Positions 1-9,795 of a stretch of DNA of 64,000 nucleotides are shown one piece after another. Position 1 is the stretch's first letter; each line of letters starts with the position of its first letter. Source of the stretch: Roseovarius sp. A-2 (GTDB lineage Bacteria; Pseudomonadota; Alphaproteobacteria; Rhodobacterales; Rhodobacteraceae); assembly GCF_002072155.1 (NCBI RefSeq), contig NZ_BDIY01000002.1, forward strand, positions 310,001-374,000, given 5' to 3'. The notes beneath the pieces are model-generated. The model did no database searches and was not told where the DNA came from. It saw only the letters and a program-made list of their open reading frames with translations. The translations under genes were made by a program, and so were the position numbers.

Positions 1-1150
1 GGCCGCGGATCATGCCGACGATGTCGAACATCGAGATCACCGAAACCAGCGTCGTGTCCTTGAACAGGCCCACGGCGACGTTGACGATGCCGGGGATCGA
101 GATCTTGAGCGCCTGCGGCAGGATAATGAGCTGCATCGCCTGCGCGTAGTCCAGGCCCAGACTGTCCGCTGCTTCATATTGCCCGCGCGGCAACGCCGCG
201 AGGCCACCCCGGATCACCTCGGCGATATAGGCCGATGCGAACATCGTGATCATGATGATCACCCGCAGGATCAGATCGAATGACGTGCCCGGCGGAAGGA
301 AATAGGCCAGCACCACGTTGGCGACGAACAGCAGCGTGATCAGCGGCACGCCGCGGATGAACTCGATGAAGACCACGCAGATCCACTTGATGATCGGCAT
401 GCTCGATTGCCGCCCGAGCGCCAGCGCGATACCGAACGGCACCGAGAGCGACACGCAGACCACGCCGAGCATGAGATTGATCATGAAACCGCCCATGTCG
501 CGGGATGGCACCGGTTCGATGGCCAGAACGTTTTCCATCGGCCCGGTGATGAAACCCGACAGCATCCAGAAGATAAGCGCCGCCACGAAGCCTGCGATCA
601 CCGCCATGCCTGCGCTGGCCCCAACCGTGCGCTTGTAGACAAACGCACCAAGCAGCACGCCCAGCAGGGCAAAGACCGGAACGAGGACCGACCCGCCCCA
701 GATCAGCCAATAGGCGATGAACGGGTAAAGCCCGGTGAAGATCAGCATCTTGCTCGGGAATATCTTGTAGAAGAGCAGAGGCGCGCCCGCGATAAAGAGC
801 AGGACGAAGGCCAGACCCGGCCGCCAGTAGAGTTCCGACGGGTATTTGAACCCGAAGAGAAGCTGGTTCCACCGCTCGGAGAGCACCGCGAAACAGCCCC
901 CCATCTTGCCGTCGAGAATGTCGCGGCAAGCGGTCAGGCTGGGGCTGTCCCAGACGCCATTGAGGAACCAGGGTGCCGCCGAGCTTGCGATCTGGAGCAC
1001 GACATAGAGCGACACTACGGTCAGCAGCGTGTTGGCCGCCGAGGAAAACAGGTTTTCGCGCAGCCATTTGACCACGCCCCTTTCCGCCGCCGGGGGCGGC
1101 GCTTCGGGGAGCATGGTGCTGCGTACGAAAGCGAAATGTTCCTGTACCAT
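1..1150 (-). CDS. aapM: General L-amino acid ABC transporter permease AapM (partial, C-terminus outside window)
   Basis: This is one of the two inner-membrane permeases of the broad-specificity L-amino acid importer (polar amino acid family). The start is the ATG at 1148-1150, preceded by an AAGGAG-like site inside the end of aapQ. It opens MVQEHFAFVRSTMLPEAPPP and continues through several hydrophobic segments. The EAA-type cytoplasmic loop (EAADSLGLDYAQAMQLIILP, about residues 325-345), which contacts the ATPase, is visible. About 383 codons are present before the window edge, so only a short C-terminus should be missing. It starts 3 nt after the aapQ stop. The ATPase AapP is expected just beyond the left edge. 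Confidence 0.93.
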   Translation of the reverse strand, partial: MVQEHFAFVRSTMLPEAPPPAAERGVVKWLRENLFSSAANTLLTVVSLYVVLQIASSAAPWFLNGVWDSPSLTACRDILDGKMGGCFAVLSERWNQLLFGFKYPSELYWRPGLAFVLLFIAGAPLLFYKIFPSKMLIFTGLYPFIAYWLIWGGSVLVPVFALLGVLLGAFVYKRTVGASAGMAVIAGFVAALIFWMLSGFITGPMENVLAIEPVPSRDMGGFMINLMLGVVCVSLSVPFGIALALGRQSSMPIIKWICVVFIEFIRGVPLITLLFVANVVLAYFLPPGTSFDLILRVIIMITMFASAYIAEVIRGGLAALPRGQYEAADSLGLDYAQAMQLIILPQALKISIPGIVNVAVGLFKDTTLVSVISMFDIVGMIRG

Positions 1151-1153
1151 GGT

Positions 1154-2368
1154 TCACCGCTCCTTCAACTTGATGGCGTTGTTGTAGACGTTCATCACCG
1201 CCGAAATGGCGAGGCTGATCGTGAGGTAAAACAACATCAGCATCAGGACGCATTCGATGGCGCGTCCGGTCTGGTTGAGGGTGATGCCGCCAAGCGTGCC
1301 GGTCACATCCATGTAGCCCACGGCGATGGCCAGCGACGAATTCTTGGTGAGGTTGAGATATTGTGAGATCAGCGGCGGGATGATCACCCGCAGCGCCTGC
1401 GGCAGGATCACCAGGTTCATGATCCGGCGCGGGCGCATGCCAAGCGAGGCCGCAGCCTCGGTCTGGCCCTTGCTGACGGCCTGAATGCCAGCTCGCACGT
1501 TCTCGGCAATGAAGGCCCCCGTGTAGATCGCGAGCGCGAACCACAGCGCAATGAGCGAGCCGCGAATGTGGATGCCGCCCTGAAAGTTGAAGCCTGCGAG
1601 CGCAGGGTAATCTAGGCCGATCGGCCGACCGAGGATGAAATAGATCAGGATGGTCGGCACGAAGAGGATGACCAGCGACGGCCAGCCCGTCGGAATGAGC
1701 TTGCCGGTATCAAAAAGCAGGTTGGTCGCGTAGCGGCGATAGTAGAACACGCCGAAGATCGAGGCGATGAAGGTCAGCACCACGACAAGCGATCCGGGCC
1801 CCATGATCGGCGCAGGTGTATAGACGCCGCGATTGGTGAAGGCGAACGACCCGAAGAGCATGCTCGAGGAGGGATCTTCGCCCCGGAACGCGCTTGGCGC
1901 GGGCAGCATCGCCGTCATGATGGTGAAGATGATCAGGATCCAGATCAGCACCGGCACGTTGCGGAACGCTTCGACATAGACGGCCATCAACTTGCGCACC
2001 AACCAGTTCGGCGACAGGCGCAGGATACCGGCCGTCACGCCCAAGAGGGTCGCGGTGATGCAGCCCAGAAAGGCCACGATCAGCGTATTGAGAACGCCCA
2101 CGACCGACGCGCGCATGTGGCTCGACTGGCTGTCATATTCGATCGGTCGCTGGTTGATGTCATAGCCCGCCGGCTCTGCCAGAAAGCCGAAGGCGATATT
2201 CTGGCCTTGCTCGGCAAGGTTATGCACGAGATTCGCGCCAAGATAGGCCATCAGCGAGACCAGAAGCATCAAGGCGATGAACTGGAATGTATAGGAGCGA
2301 TACCGCGTGTCGTAGATCAACTGCGACAGTTGGAACGACGCCTTGGGAGGGTCGGATACCGTTGTCAT
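1154..2368 (-). CDS. aapQ: General L-amino acid ABC transporter permease AapQ
   Basis: A 404-residue permease that pairs with AapM to form the translocation channel for amino acids delivered by AapJ. It has an N-terminal hydrophobic segment, a long periplasmic insertion containing GYDINQRPIEYDSQSSHMRA (typical of AapQ and absent from simpler His/Glu permeases), and the EAA loop EAAASLGMRPRRIMNLVILP near residue 305. Length and order match the aapJQMP operon of rhizobia and rhodobacters. It follows aapJ after a gap of about 120 nt that holds a hairpin likely to reduce transcription into the permease genes. Confidence 0.94.
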   Translation of the reverse strand: MTTVSDPPKASFQLSQLIYDTRYRSYTFQFIALMLLVSLMAYLGANLVHNLAEQGQNIAFGFLAEPAGYDINQRPIEYDSQSSHMRASVVGVLNTLIVAFLGCITATLLGVTAGILRLSPNWLVRKLMAVYVEAFRNVPVLIWILIIFTIMTAMLPAPSAFRGEDPSSSMLFGSFAFTNRGVYTPAPIMGPGSLVVVLTFIASIFGVFYYRRYATNLLFDTGKLIPTGWPSLVILFVPTILIYFILGRPIGLDYPALAGFNFQGGIHIRGSLIALWFALAIYTGAFIAENVRAGIQAVSKGQTEAAASLGMRPRRIMNLVILPQALRVIIPPLISQYLNLTKNSSLAIAVGYMDVTGTLGGITLNQTGRAIECVLMLMLFYLTISLAISAVMNVYNNAIKLKER

Positions 2369-2447
2369 CTAAGTTTCCCTGTGTTTCGGCCCGGATTTTT
2401 ATCGGCGTCTGCGCCGTGGGTCGATTTTTTTGAGAGATGTCAGGTGA

Positions 2448-2475
2448 AAAGGGCGCGGGATGATCCGCGCCCTTT
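2448..2475 (-). terminator. Intercistronic hairpin between aapJ and aapQ
   Basis: There are perfect 11-bp arms (AAAGGGCGCGG and its complement) at 2448-2458 and 2465-2475 with a 6-nt loop. On the transcribed minus strand the stem is followed by TTTTCAC. It sits between the binding-protein and permease genes. Partial terminators or stabilising stems are common at this position in ABC operons and would yield more AapJ than permease. The short T run suggests incomplete termination (inference). Confidence 0.7.
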
Positions 2476-2488
2476 GTCAGTTCTGGTC

Positions 2489-3508
2489 TTAGCGGAACGG
2501 CGGCGAGTAGAGGATGCCGCCATCAGTCCACTGGGCGTTGAGACCACGGGCAAGGCCGATCGGGGTCTTTTCACCGATGTTCTTCTCGAACACTTCACCG
2601 TAGTTGCCGACGGCGGCGAGCGCACGTTTTGCCCAAGTGGCGTCAAGGCCGATCATCTCACCGAGGTTACCCTCGGTGCCGAGCAGACGGTTTACTTCCG
2701 GGCTGTCAGTTGCGCCGGAGGCCAGTTCCTCGACATTCGCGCTTGTGACACCGAGTTCCTCGGCAGAGATCAGCGCGTTGAGCGTCCAGCGCACGATGTC
2801 ACCCCATTCGTTGTCGCCGTGGCGGACAAGCGGGCCGAGCGGCTCTTTTGAGATGATTTCGGGCAGGATCACATGCTCCGTCGGATTTTCGAACGCGGCA
2901 CGCGTCGAGGCAAGGCCGGAGGCGTCGGTCGTGTAGGTGTCGCAAGCCCCGGCAAGGTACTGTTGCTGGCCTTCGGCGTTGGTCTCAACCGGCACCGGCT
3001 CGTAGCTGATGTTGTTCTTGCGGAAGAAATCCGCGAGGTTCAACTCGGTGGTGGTGCCGGTCTGGATGCAGACGGTCGCGCCGTCCAGCTCTTTTGCCGA
3101 GCTCACACCAAGTGCCTTGGGCACCATGAAGCCCTGACCGTCATAGTAGTTGACGCCGATGAAGTCGAACTTGAGATCGGTATCACGCGAGAAGGTCCAG
3201 GTGGTGTTGCGCGCCAGCATGTCGATCTCGCCCGAGGCAAGTGCAGTGAAGCGCGTCTTGCCTGTGGTGGGCACGAATTCAACGGCGTTGGCGTCACTCA
3301 GAACGGCAGCGGCGACCGCGCGACACACGGCCACGTCGAATCCTTCCCAGACGCCGTTCGCGTCGGGCGCGGCGAAACCGACGAGACCGGTGGTCACGCC
3401 GCAGTTCAGCTTGCCACGGGCCTTCACGTCGTCAAGCGTGGCCGCCGCGGATGCCCCGGCAGCAACGCCAGCAACGGTCAGCGCGCCCAAAAATACGGTT
3501 TTTTTCAT
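2489..3508 (-). CDS. aapJ: General L-amino acid ABC transporter substrate-binding protein AapJ
   Basis: Periplasmic binding protein of the Aap importer (SBP_bac_3 fold), 339 residues. The chosen ATG at 3506-3508 follows a GAAGAGGTAAAC ribosome site and gives a classic signal peptide, MKKTVFLGALTVAGVAAGAS, with cleavage near residue 24. A longer reading from 3634 has no leader logic and is rejected. The mature part starts TLDDVKARGKLNCGVTTGLV, the family's typical start. It is first in the operon, as expected. Uptake of many L-amino acids is inferred from the family; the specificity of this copy is untested. Confidence 0.95.
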   Translation of the reverse strand: MKKTVFLGALTVAGVAAGASAAATLDDVKARGKLNCGVTTGLVGFAAPDANGVWEGFDVAVCRAVAAAVLSDANAVEFVPTTGKTRFTALASGEIDMLARNTTWTFSRDTDLKFDFIGVNYYDGQGFMVPKALGVSSAKELDGATVCIQTGTTTELNLADFFRKNNISYEPVPVETNAEGQQQYLAGACDTYTTDASGLASTRAAFENPTEHVILPEIISKEPLGPLVRHGDNEWGDIVRWTLNALISAEELGVTSANVEELASGATDSPEVNRLLGTEGNLGEMIGLDATWAKRALAAVGNYGEVFEKNIGEKTPIGLARGLNAQWTDGGILYSPPFR

Positions 3509-3552
3509 GTTTACCTCTTCCTGATTGTCCACTCTTTCGAGAGCGGTTCGTT

Positions 3553-3600
3553 CGGCCCCAAGGGGGGCCGCTGTGACACTGTTAGAGGGGTCGCAACCCC
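3553..3600 (-). promoter_or_regulatory. aapJ: Two hairpins in the aapJ leader
   Basis: Two short stems lie 45-92 nt upstream of the aapJ start. One has 5-bp GGGGT/ACCCC arms at 3587-3600. The other has 7-bp CGGCCCC/GGGGCCG arms with a 4-nt loop at 3553-3570. Both lie in the probable 5' untranslated region. They could stabilise the mRNA or act in regulation, but no known riboswitch consensus was recognised. Confidence 0.35.
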
Positions 3601-3716
3601 TTGCAGTGATCGCAAGTTTGTGTGGATTCATCACAAAACGTCAAGTCTTTGTTCAAGAAAACCAATAGCCGTCTGCGGGATGACCATAGGTCACCCGGCG
3701 TGAAACCCGGTTCACC

Positions 3717-4427
3717 TCATGCGCGCGAAAGATCGTAAAAGCGTTTAGCGGCCAAAAAGTCAGATTCTTTCCTGCGTGCAGTGGCGTCGGCCTCGTCATC
3801 GCTACCCCATTGCTCCTGTTGCCAGGTTTCGTCGATCCGCGACAGGTGCCAGAGGGTTTTTGCAGGGTGAAGGTCGTGGATTGCGGCAAAGCCGATGATC
3901 AGCGAGCCGCTGAGGCTGACAAGATCGTGAACGGCGGTCAGCGCCCAATTATCCAGCATTTCTACCTGTGCATGCAGGCGCGCAAGCGGTTCAACCTCTT
4001 GTGGACGGTGCATCACGCCCGTGCGCGGGTGCAGCCGTGCGAAAAGGACCGATTCGGCCCAGTCGAGAAGCGGATCCCAGGCTTCCGCCTGCCGCGCGGC
4101 GAGTTCCGCCGGACTTTCGGCGCGGTAGCACAACAGGTCGCTGTCACCGTAATCGGCGATCATGCGTGCCACCTCGGAATGCTGATGCGCAACCTTGTCG
4201 ATGGCGGCATTGGCCGCACGGGTCACAGGCATGGTGTCCGGCACAATCTTGCTGTCCTGGGCGTCCCATTCCGCGGCGATGGCGCGGGCCATGGTTCGGG
4301 TCGGCACGATCAATTCGGCCTTGGCAGGCGTACGCACGCGGCGCCCATCGAGATGCACTCCAAAACCGCCCCCGGTCTCACTGACCCCGGCTTCGGTCCA
4401 GAAGCGTTTCGCGGCCCATTCGCTCAT
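3717..4427 (-). CDS. ATP12-family F1-ATPase assembly chaperone
   Basis: A 236-residue ATP12 family protein. In mitochondria and alphaproteobacteria this family protects the F1 alpha subunit before it enters the alpha3beta3 hexamer. The N-terminus (AAKRFWTEAGV, GFGVHLDGRRVRTPAKAEL) and the motif around EWDAQDSKIVPDTMPVTRAA are typical, as is SLIIGFAAIHDLHPAKTLW in the C-terminal helical part. It is last in a tight run with the HAD and RluC-like genes; its ATG overlaps the HAD stop by 4 nt. No membrane segments, so it should be cytoplasmic. Confidence 0.93.
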   Translation of the reverse strand: MSEWAAKRFWTEAGVSETGGGFGVHLDGRRVRTPAKAELIVPTRTMARAIAAEWDAQDSKIVPDTMPVTRAANAAIDKVAHQHSEVARMIADYGDSDLLCYRAESPAELAARQAEAWDPLLDWAESVLFARLHPRTGVMHRPQEVEPLARLHAQVEMLDNWALTAVHDLVSLSGSLIIGFAAIHDLHPAKTLWHLSRIDETWQQEQWGSDDEADATARRKESDFLAAKRFYDLSRA

Positions 4428-5107
4428 GCCGGTGCCCTCCAGATCGTGTCAATCAGCCCTGCCAGTTCGCGAAAATCATGCGCGATCTCGGTGGCCGCGC
4501 TCAGCGCCTCGGGCTTGTGATAGCCCCAACTGACGCCGATGCCGGGGATTCCTGCCGCGCGGGCCATCTCCATATCGAAACTCGTGTCGCCCACCATGAC
4601 CGCGTTTTCCGGCGCGACGCCGGTCTCCGAGAGGGCCGCGTGCAGCATCGACGGGTGCGGTTTCGACGGATGGTGATCGGCCACCTGCCGGGTCACGAAG
4701 AAGTGGCGCAGATCGTGCCCGTCCAGCAGCTTGTCGAGTCCGCGCGCGGATTTCCCCGTGGCCACGCCCAATAATGTCTCGGGCGCCGCATGCAGCGCGC
4801 GCAGCGTGTCGCGCGCATGCGGATAGAGAGGCGAGGACTGCGCCACGCCCGACTGCGCCCGCAGGCCCATATAGGCCTCCTTGTACCAGCCGACGATGCG
4901 GTTATGCAGATCACCGGGCAGATCGGGGGCAAGCCGTGGCACTGCCACGTCAAGCGACAGCCCCACGATACCGAGCGTCGCCTCGCGCCCCGGCGCAGGC
5001 TGATCCGCGCGCTCGAACGCCGCTGTCATCGCCGCCAGAATGTCGCCCTGACTGTCCACCAGCGTGCCATCCACGTCAAAGATCACCAGACGCAGCGGGC
5101 GGCTCAT
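4424..5107 (-). CDS. HAD-family hydrolase, phosphoglycolate-phosphatase-like
   Basis: A 227-residue haloacid-dehalogenase phosphatase. Motif I is FDVDGTLVDSQ with the nucleophile Asp11 and acid/base Asp13. Motif II is the Thr of GVATGKSARG, motif III the Lys of HPSKPHPSML, and motif IV MVGDTSFDMEMARAAG. A helical cap lies between I and II. The layout matches the Gph/PPase-like subfamily; the substrate cannot be told from sequence. The start at 5107 removes an unsupported N-terminal extension and gives a 4-nt overlap with the upstream pseudouridine synthase gene. Confidence 0.9.
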   Translation of the reverse strand: MSRPLRLVIFDVDGTLVDSQGDILAAMTAAFERADQPAPGREATLGIVGLSLDVAVPRLAPDLPGDLHNRIVGWYKEAYMGLRAQSGVAQSSPLYPHARDTLRALHAAPETLLGVATGKSARGLDKLLDGHDLRHFFVTRQVADHHPSKPHPSMLHAALSETGVAPENAVMVGDTSFDMEMARAAGIPGIGVSWGYHKPEALSAATEIAHDFRELAGLIDTIWRAPA

Positions 5108-6147
5108 GCCATATCCTCCAGCGGGTCCTCCGGTGCCTCGGATGGCTGCCATTGGAACAGATCCCAGGTGCGCTGCATATGCTCGGGCAGCGGCGCGGTC
5201 AGATGCAGGATCGCGCGGCTCACCGGATGCTCGATCTTCAGGGACCGCGCGTGCAGATGCAGCTTGCGGCTGACATCACCGCCCAGTTGCGCGCCCCAGC
5301 CGTCACCCAGGTTTTCCTGCCCCGAGCCGCCATATTTGCCATCACCCACAATGGGATGCCCAATCTCGGCCATGTGCGCGCGCAGCTGGTGGGTGCGTCC
5401 GGTCACCGGGATCAGCGCCATCCACGCGGTGCGCCCGCCCGCATTCTCGATCATCGCGTAATCGGTGGTGGCGGGTTTGGCGCCGGGGGTGTTTTCCACC
5501 TCGCGCGGATGCAGACACAGCATCTTTTCGCCCTCGCCCTTGGCCCCGTGCCCCGGGGCCTTGACCAGGCCAAAGCGGATCGTGCCCATGCGCGGCATGG
5601 GCGATCCGGCAACGGCGGCCCAGTAGATCTTGCGCGTGTTGCGGTGGCGGAAAGCGGCCGTCAGCCCCTTGGCCGCCTCGCGGGTGCGGGCCAGAACCAG
5701 CACGCCCGACGTGTCCTTGTCGAGACGGTGCACAAGCCGCGGCTTTTCCTCATACCCAAAGCGCAGCGCCTCGGCGAGCCCGTCGACATGGCGCGCCTGC
5801 TTGCTGCCGCCCTGTACGGGCAGGCCCGGCGGCTTGTTCAGCGCGATCACATGATCGTCGCGGTAGATCACGCAGGACTGGATCATCTTCGCATCCGCCG
5901 GGCTGATCCGGGCGGCATCGGGCGCGGGCTTGCTGTCGGCATCGGGCAGCGGCGGGATGCGCACGCTTTGCCCCTCTTCTAGCCGGACGCTGGATTTCAC
6001 GCGCCCGCCGTCGACGCGCACCTCGCCTTTGCGGCACATCTTTTCTATCTGCCCTTGCGTCAGATGCGGAAATTGCCGCCGCAGCCAGCGGTCAAGGCGC
6101 TGATCGCCATCGCCGGGTTTCACCGCCCGCATTTGCACGCCGCTCAT
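5104..6147 (-). CDS. RluA/RluC-family 23S rRNA pseudouridine synthase
   Basis: A 347-residue enzyme converting uridines in large-subunit rRNA to pseudouridine. An S4 RNA-binding domain is at about residues 13-75 (QRLDRWLRRQFPHLTQGQI). The catalytic motif LVHRLDKDTSGVLVLAR, with the catalytic Asp, is near residue 140. The tail carries GRTHQLRAHMAEIGHPIVGD. RluC-type specificity is likely but not proved. The start at 6147 is preferred because upstream codons overlap crcB and lack family similarity. It overlaps crcB by 4 nt and the HAD gene by 4 nt, so translation is probably coupled. Confidence 0.92.
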   Translation of the reverse strand: MSGVQMRAVKPGDGDQRLDRWLRRQFPHLTQGQIEKMCRKGEVRVDGGRVKSSVRLEEGQSVRIPPLPDADSKPAPDAARISPADAKMIQSCVIYRDDHVIALNKPPGLPVQGGSKQARHVDGLAEALRFGYEEKPRLVHRLDKDTSGVLVLARTREAAKGLTAAFRHRNTRKIYWAAVAGSPMPRMGTIRFGLVKAPGHGAKGEGEKMLCLHPREVENTPGAKPATTDYAMIENAGGRTAWMALIPVTGRTHQLRAHMAEIGHPIVGDGKYGGSGQENLGDGWGAQLGGDVSRKLHLHARSLKIEHPVSRAILHLTAPLPEHMQRTWDLFQWQPSEAPEDPLEDMA

Positions 6148-6521
6148 GTCGCCATCCCCCGCGTCAGCCAGACTCCAAGCACCAGCGCCATGAGCGAGAG
6201 CAGCACTGATAGCCCCACATAAACCCATGCCGCAACGATCTGGCCGCGTTCATAAAGGGTGAACGCCTCGAGCGAGAAGGCCGAGAAGGTGGTGAAGCCA
6301 CCCAGGACCCCTGTCATCAGGAACGCGTTGAGATGGTCGAAGCCGCGATGAAACGACAGCATCATGATCACCCCCATCAGAAAAGAGCCCAGGACATTCA
6401 CAGTCAGAACACCCAAGGGAAAGCCCGGCCCCGCAACGCGCAGCATTGCCAGCCCCACGCCAAAGCGCAGGCACGCCCCGATCGCACCGCCAAGGGCTAC
6501 CTGAAGGAAGGTCAGCATCAT
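6144..6521 (-). CDS. crcB: CrcB/Fluc fluoride ion exporter
   Basis: A small inner-membrane fluoride channel of about 125 residues with four membrane helices. Family marks are the early GGAIGACLRFG, the VNVLGSFLMG segment and GGFTTFSAFSLE, which holds the fluoride-track residues. The start is uncertain: two adjacent ATGs at 6516-6521 give MMLTFLQVALGG, the usual family start, while upstream codons extend 10-12 residues. No fluoride (crcB) riboswitch was recognised upstream. It is first in the crcB-pseudouridine synthase-HAD-ATP12 run. Confidence 0.9.
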   Translation of the reverse strand: MMLTFLQVALGGAIGACLRFGVGLAMLRVAGPGFPLGVLTVNVLGSFLMGVIMMLSFHRGFDHLNAFLMTGVLGGFTTFSAFSLEAFTLYERGQIVAAWVYVGLSVLLSLMALVLGVWLTRGMAT

Positions 6522-6591
6522 GGCGGCGTCTGTCGCGCGCAAGGGGGGCATTGTCAAGCACCACTCGCCATCGGGCAGGGGGCGGCCTGGC

Positions 6592-7374
6592 CTAGTTGCC
6601 CCATTTGCCCATCACCTTGCCCGCGATGAATGTGGTCAGCGCGCGCGGGGTGAGGCGCGGGGAGGCTGCGAAAAGCTTGTTCATCGCGCCGGTCACGAGA
6701 ATACGTCGGCGTTGTTTCATGGCCTGCCAACCTGCACGGGCGACCGCATCGGCCTGCGCCGGTCGGCCCAGTTTCAACAGACCAATGCCGCGCATGCCGG
6801 CGGCGTCGAAAAACGCGGTCTGTGTGGCACCGGGGCAGAGCACTGTGACGCTGACCGGGCTGCCGCGCAGTTCCTCGGAGACCGCCTCGGACAATGAGAG
6901 CACATACGCCTTGGTCGCATGATAGACCGACATGTTGGGGCCGGGCATGAAGGCAGCCGCCGAGGCGAGGTTCAGAATGCGCCCGCCGCCCTGCGTCTGC
7001 ATATGCGGGATCGCCATTTTCATCAGGTAGCTGAGCGCCGTCATGTTGACGCTGATCGTGCTCAGGTCGCGGGCCCAGCCCTCGCCGCTGCCGAAGGCAC
7101 CGTGACGGCCAAGCCCTGCGTTGTTCACCAGCACGTCGATATGCCGGTCGCGGCTCACCTCCTGCCAGAGCATTTCGACCTGCGCCAGATCGGCCAGATC
7201 GGCGGGCCGGACGAGGATTTCCCCCGCCCCGCCGCGCAACTCGTCGGCCAATGTCGCAAGCTTGTCCGCGGAGCGGGCGGTCAGGATCAGGTTGCGGCCC
7301 TCGGCGGCGGCGATGCGCGCGAACTCCGCGCCCAGCCCCTCGGAGGCCCCGGTGATCAAGGTCCAGGTCTTCAT
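6592..7374 (-). CDS. SDR-family NAD(P)-dependent oxidoreductase
   Basis: A 260-residue classical short-chain dehydrogenase. The nucleotide-binding motif is TGASEGLGAEFA (residues 8-19), NNAG is near residue 85, the catalytic Ser lies in LNLASAAAF, and Tyr/Lys in YHATK near residue 150. Its C-terminal part resembles the DltE/YqjQ-like group of unknown substrate. The start at 7374 gives MKTWTLITGAS, a normal start. It lies between pgk and crcB on the same strand, with a 70-nt gap to crcB and 43 nt to pgk. Substrate unknown. Confidence 0.88.
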   Translation of the reverse strand: MKTWTLITGASEGLGAEFARIAAAEGRNLILTARSADKLATLADELRGGAGEILVRPADLADLAQVEMLWQEVSRDRHIDVLVNNAGLGRHGAFGSGEGWARDLSTISVNMTALSYLMKMAIPHMQTQGGGRILNLASAAAFMPGPNMSVYHATKAYVLSLSEAVSEELRGSPVSVTVLCPGATQTAFFDAAGMRGIGLLKLGRPAQADAVARAGWQAMKQRRRILVTGAMNKLFAASPRLTPRALTTFIAGKVMGKWGN

Positions 7375-7417
7375 CGCGCCAGCCTGCCCGCCGATGGGGG
7401 CCCGCGTCAAGAGCGGC

Positions 7418-8608
<1,191 letters not shown>

Positions 8609-8742
8609 GGCGCGGCGGCCTCCGTGTTGATCGGTCTGTCGCGCCTCTATTGGCGCGCAGGGGCGCAGAGGTCAACCTGCCTGCTTGGCAAGCGCGCGCG
8701 TTCGTCTTAGGTAACGGGGAGATTTCAACGAAGGAGCGCCCG

Positions 8743-9249
8743 ATGGCCGAGATCAAGGACCCCGAGAACACCATTCTGATAGAGCTCAAGGACGGCACCG
8801 TCACGATCGAGCTGTTGCCCGATATCGCACCCGGTCATTGCGAGCGGATGAAGGAACTGGCGCGCGCCGGGCAATATGACAACGTGGCCTTTCATCGCGT
8901 GATCGACGGCTTCATGGCGCAGACCGGTGACGTTCAGCACGCCAATATGGAAAAGGACTACAACCCGCGCGGCGCCGGGACGGGGGGCAGCGATCTGCCC
9001 GATCTCAAGGCCGAGTTTTCCAAGATCCCGCACGATCGCGGCACATTGGGCGCGGCGCGCAGCCAGAATCCGAACTCGGCCAACAGCCAGTTTTTCATCA
9101 ATTTCAAGGATAACCATTTCCTCAACGGGCAATACACGGTCTATGGCCGGGTGATTTCCGGCATGGAGCATGTCGATGCCATCACAAAGGGCGAGCCGCC
9201 CGCCAACCCTGACCGGATGATCAGCGTCAAGGTGGCCGCCGATGCATAA
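8743..9249 (+). CDS. Cytoplasmic cyclophilin-type peptidyl-prolyl isomerase
   Basis: A 168-residue cyclophilin catalysing cis/trans isomerisation at proline. The start ATG follows AAGGAGCGCCCG. Signature residues are visible: FHRVIDGFMAQTGDV with the catalytic Arg, GSDLPDLKAEF, and NSANSQFFINFKDNHFLNGQYTVYG. There is no signal peptide, so it is cytoplasmic. Its stop overlaps the next cyclophilin start by 8 nt, giving a coupled cytoplasmic/periplasmic pair. Confidence 0.94.
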   Translation: MAEIKDPENTILIELKDGTVTIELLPDIAPGHCERMKELARAGQYDNVAFHRVIDGFMAQTGDVQHANMEKDYNPRGAGTGGSDLPDLKAEFSKIPHDRGTLGAARSQNPNSANSQFFINFKDNHFLNGQYTVYGRVISGMEHVDAITKGEPPANPDRMISVKVAADA

Positions 9250-9790
9250 GCTCGCGATTGCTTTCACGCTGCTGGCCAGCCCCGCCTTGGCGACTGGTTT
9301 GCAGATCGAAGTCGCTGGCGAGGCCAACGGCACCGTCACCATCGACCTTTACGAAGATATCGCGCCCCGCCATGTCGCGCAGATCACCGCGCTGGCCGAA
9401 GAGGGGGCCTATGACGGCGTCGTCTTTCACCGGGTGATCGAGGGCTTCATGGCGCAGACCGGCGATGTGCAGTTCGGCAAGCTGGAGGGCGGCGATATCG
9501 GCCGCGCAGGCATGGGCGGCAGCGACCGCCCCGATCTGCCCGCCGAATTCTCGGATGAGCGGTTCCTGCGCGGGGTCGTGGGCATGGCACGCAGCCAGAG
9601 CCCCGACAGTGCGAATTCGCAGTTCTTCATCATGTTCGACGCGGGTGAGTTCCTGAACGGGCAATATACCGTCGTCGGCCAGGTCACCGATGGAATGGAC
9701 GTGGTTGACGCGATCAAGCGCGGACGCGGCAATAACGGGGCGGTCATTGGCCAACCCGACGTGATGCAATCTGTCACCGTGATCGAATAA
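9242..9790 (+). CDS. Exported cyclophilin-type peptidyl-prolyl isomerase
   Basis: A 182-residue paralogue of the preceding gene with an N-terminal signal peptide (MHKLAIAFTLLASPALA, cleavage near residue 18), so it should act in the periplasm. The catalytic block is VFHRVIEGFMAQTGDV, followed by NSQFFIMFDAGEFLNGQYTVVG. The close match to the upstream gene suggests an ancient tandem duplication in which one copy gained a leader. The 8-nt overlap implies translational coupling. Confidence 0.93.
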   Translation: MHKLAIAFTLLASPALATGLQIEVAGEANGTVTIDLYEDIAPRHVAQITALAEEGAYDGVVFHRVIEGFMAQTGDVQFGKLEGGDIGRAGMGGSDRPDLPAEFSDERFLRGVVGMARSQSPDSANSQFFIMFDAGEFLNGQYTVVGQVTDGMDVVDAIKRGRGNNGAVIGQPDVMQSVTVIE

Positions 9791-9795
9791 CGCGC

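Noticed and set aside
6522..6591. Fluoride riboswitch before crcB
   Set aside because: The upstream 70 nt show no crcB-motif pseudoknot consensus.
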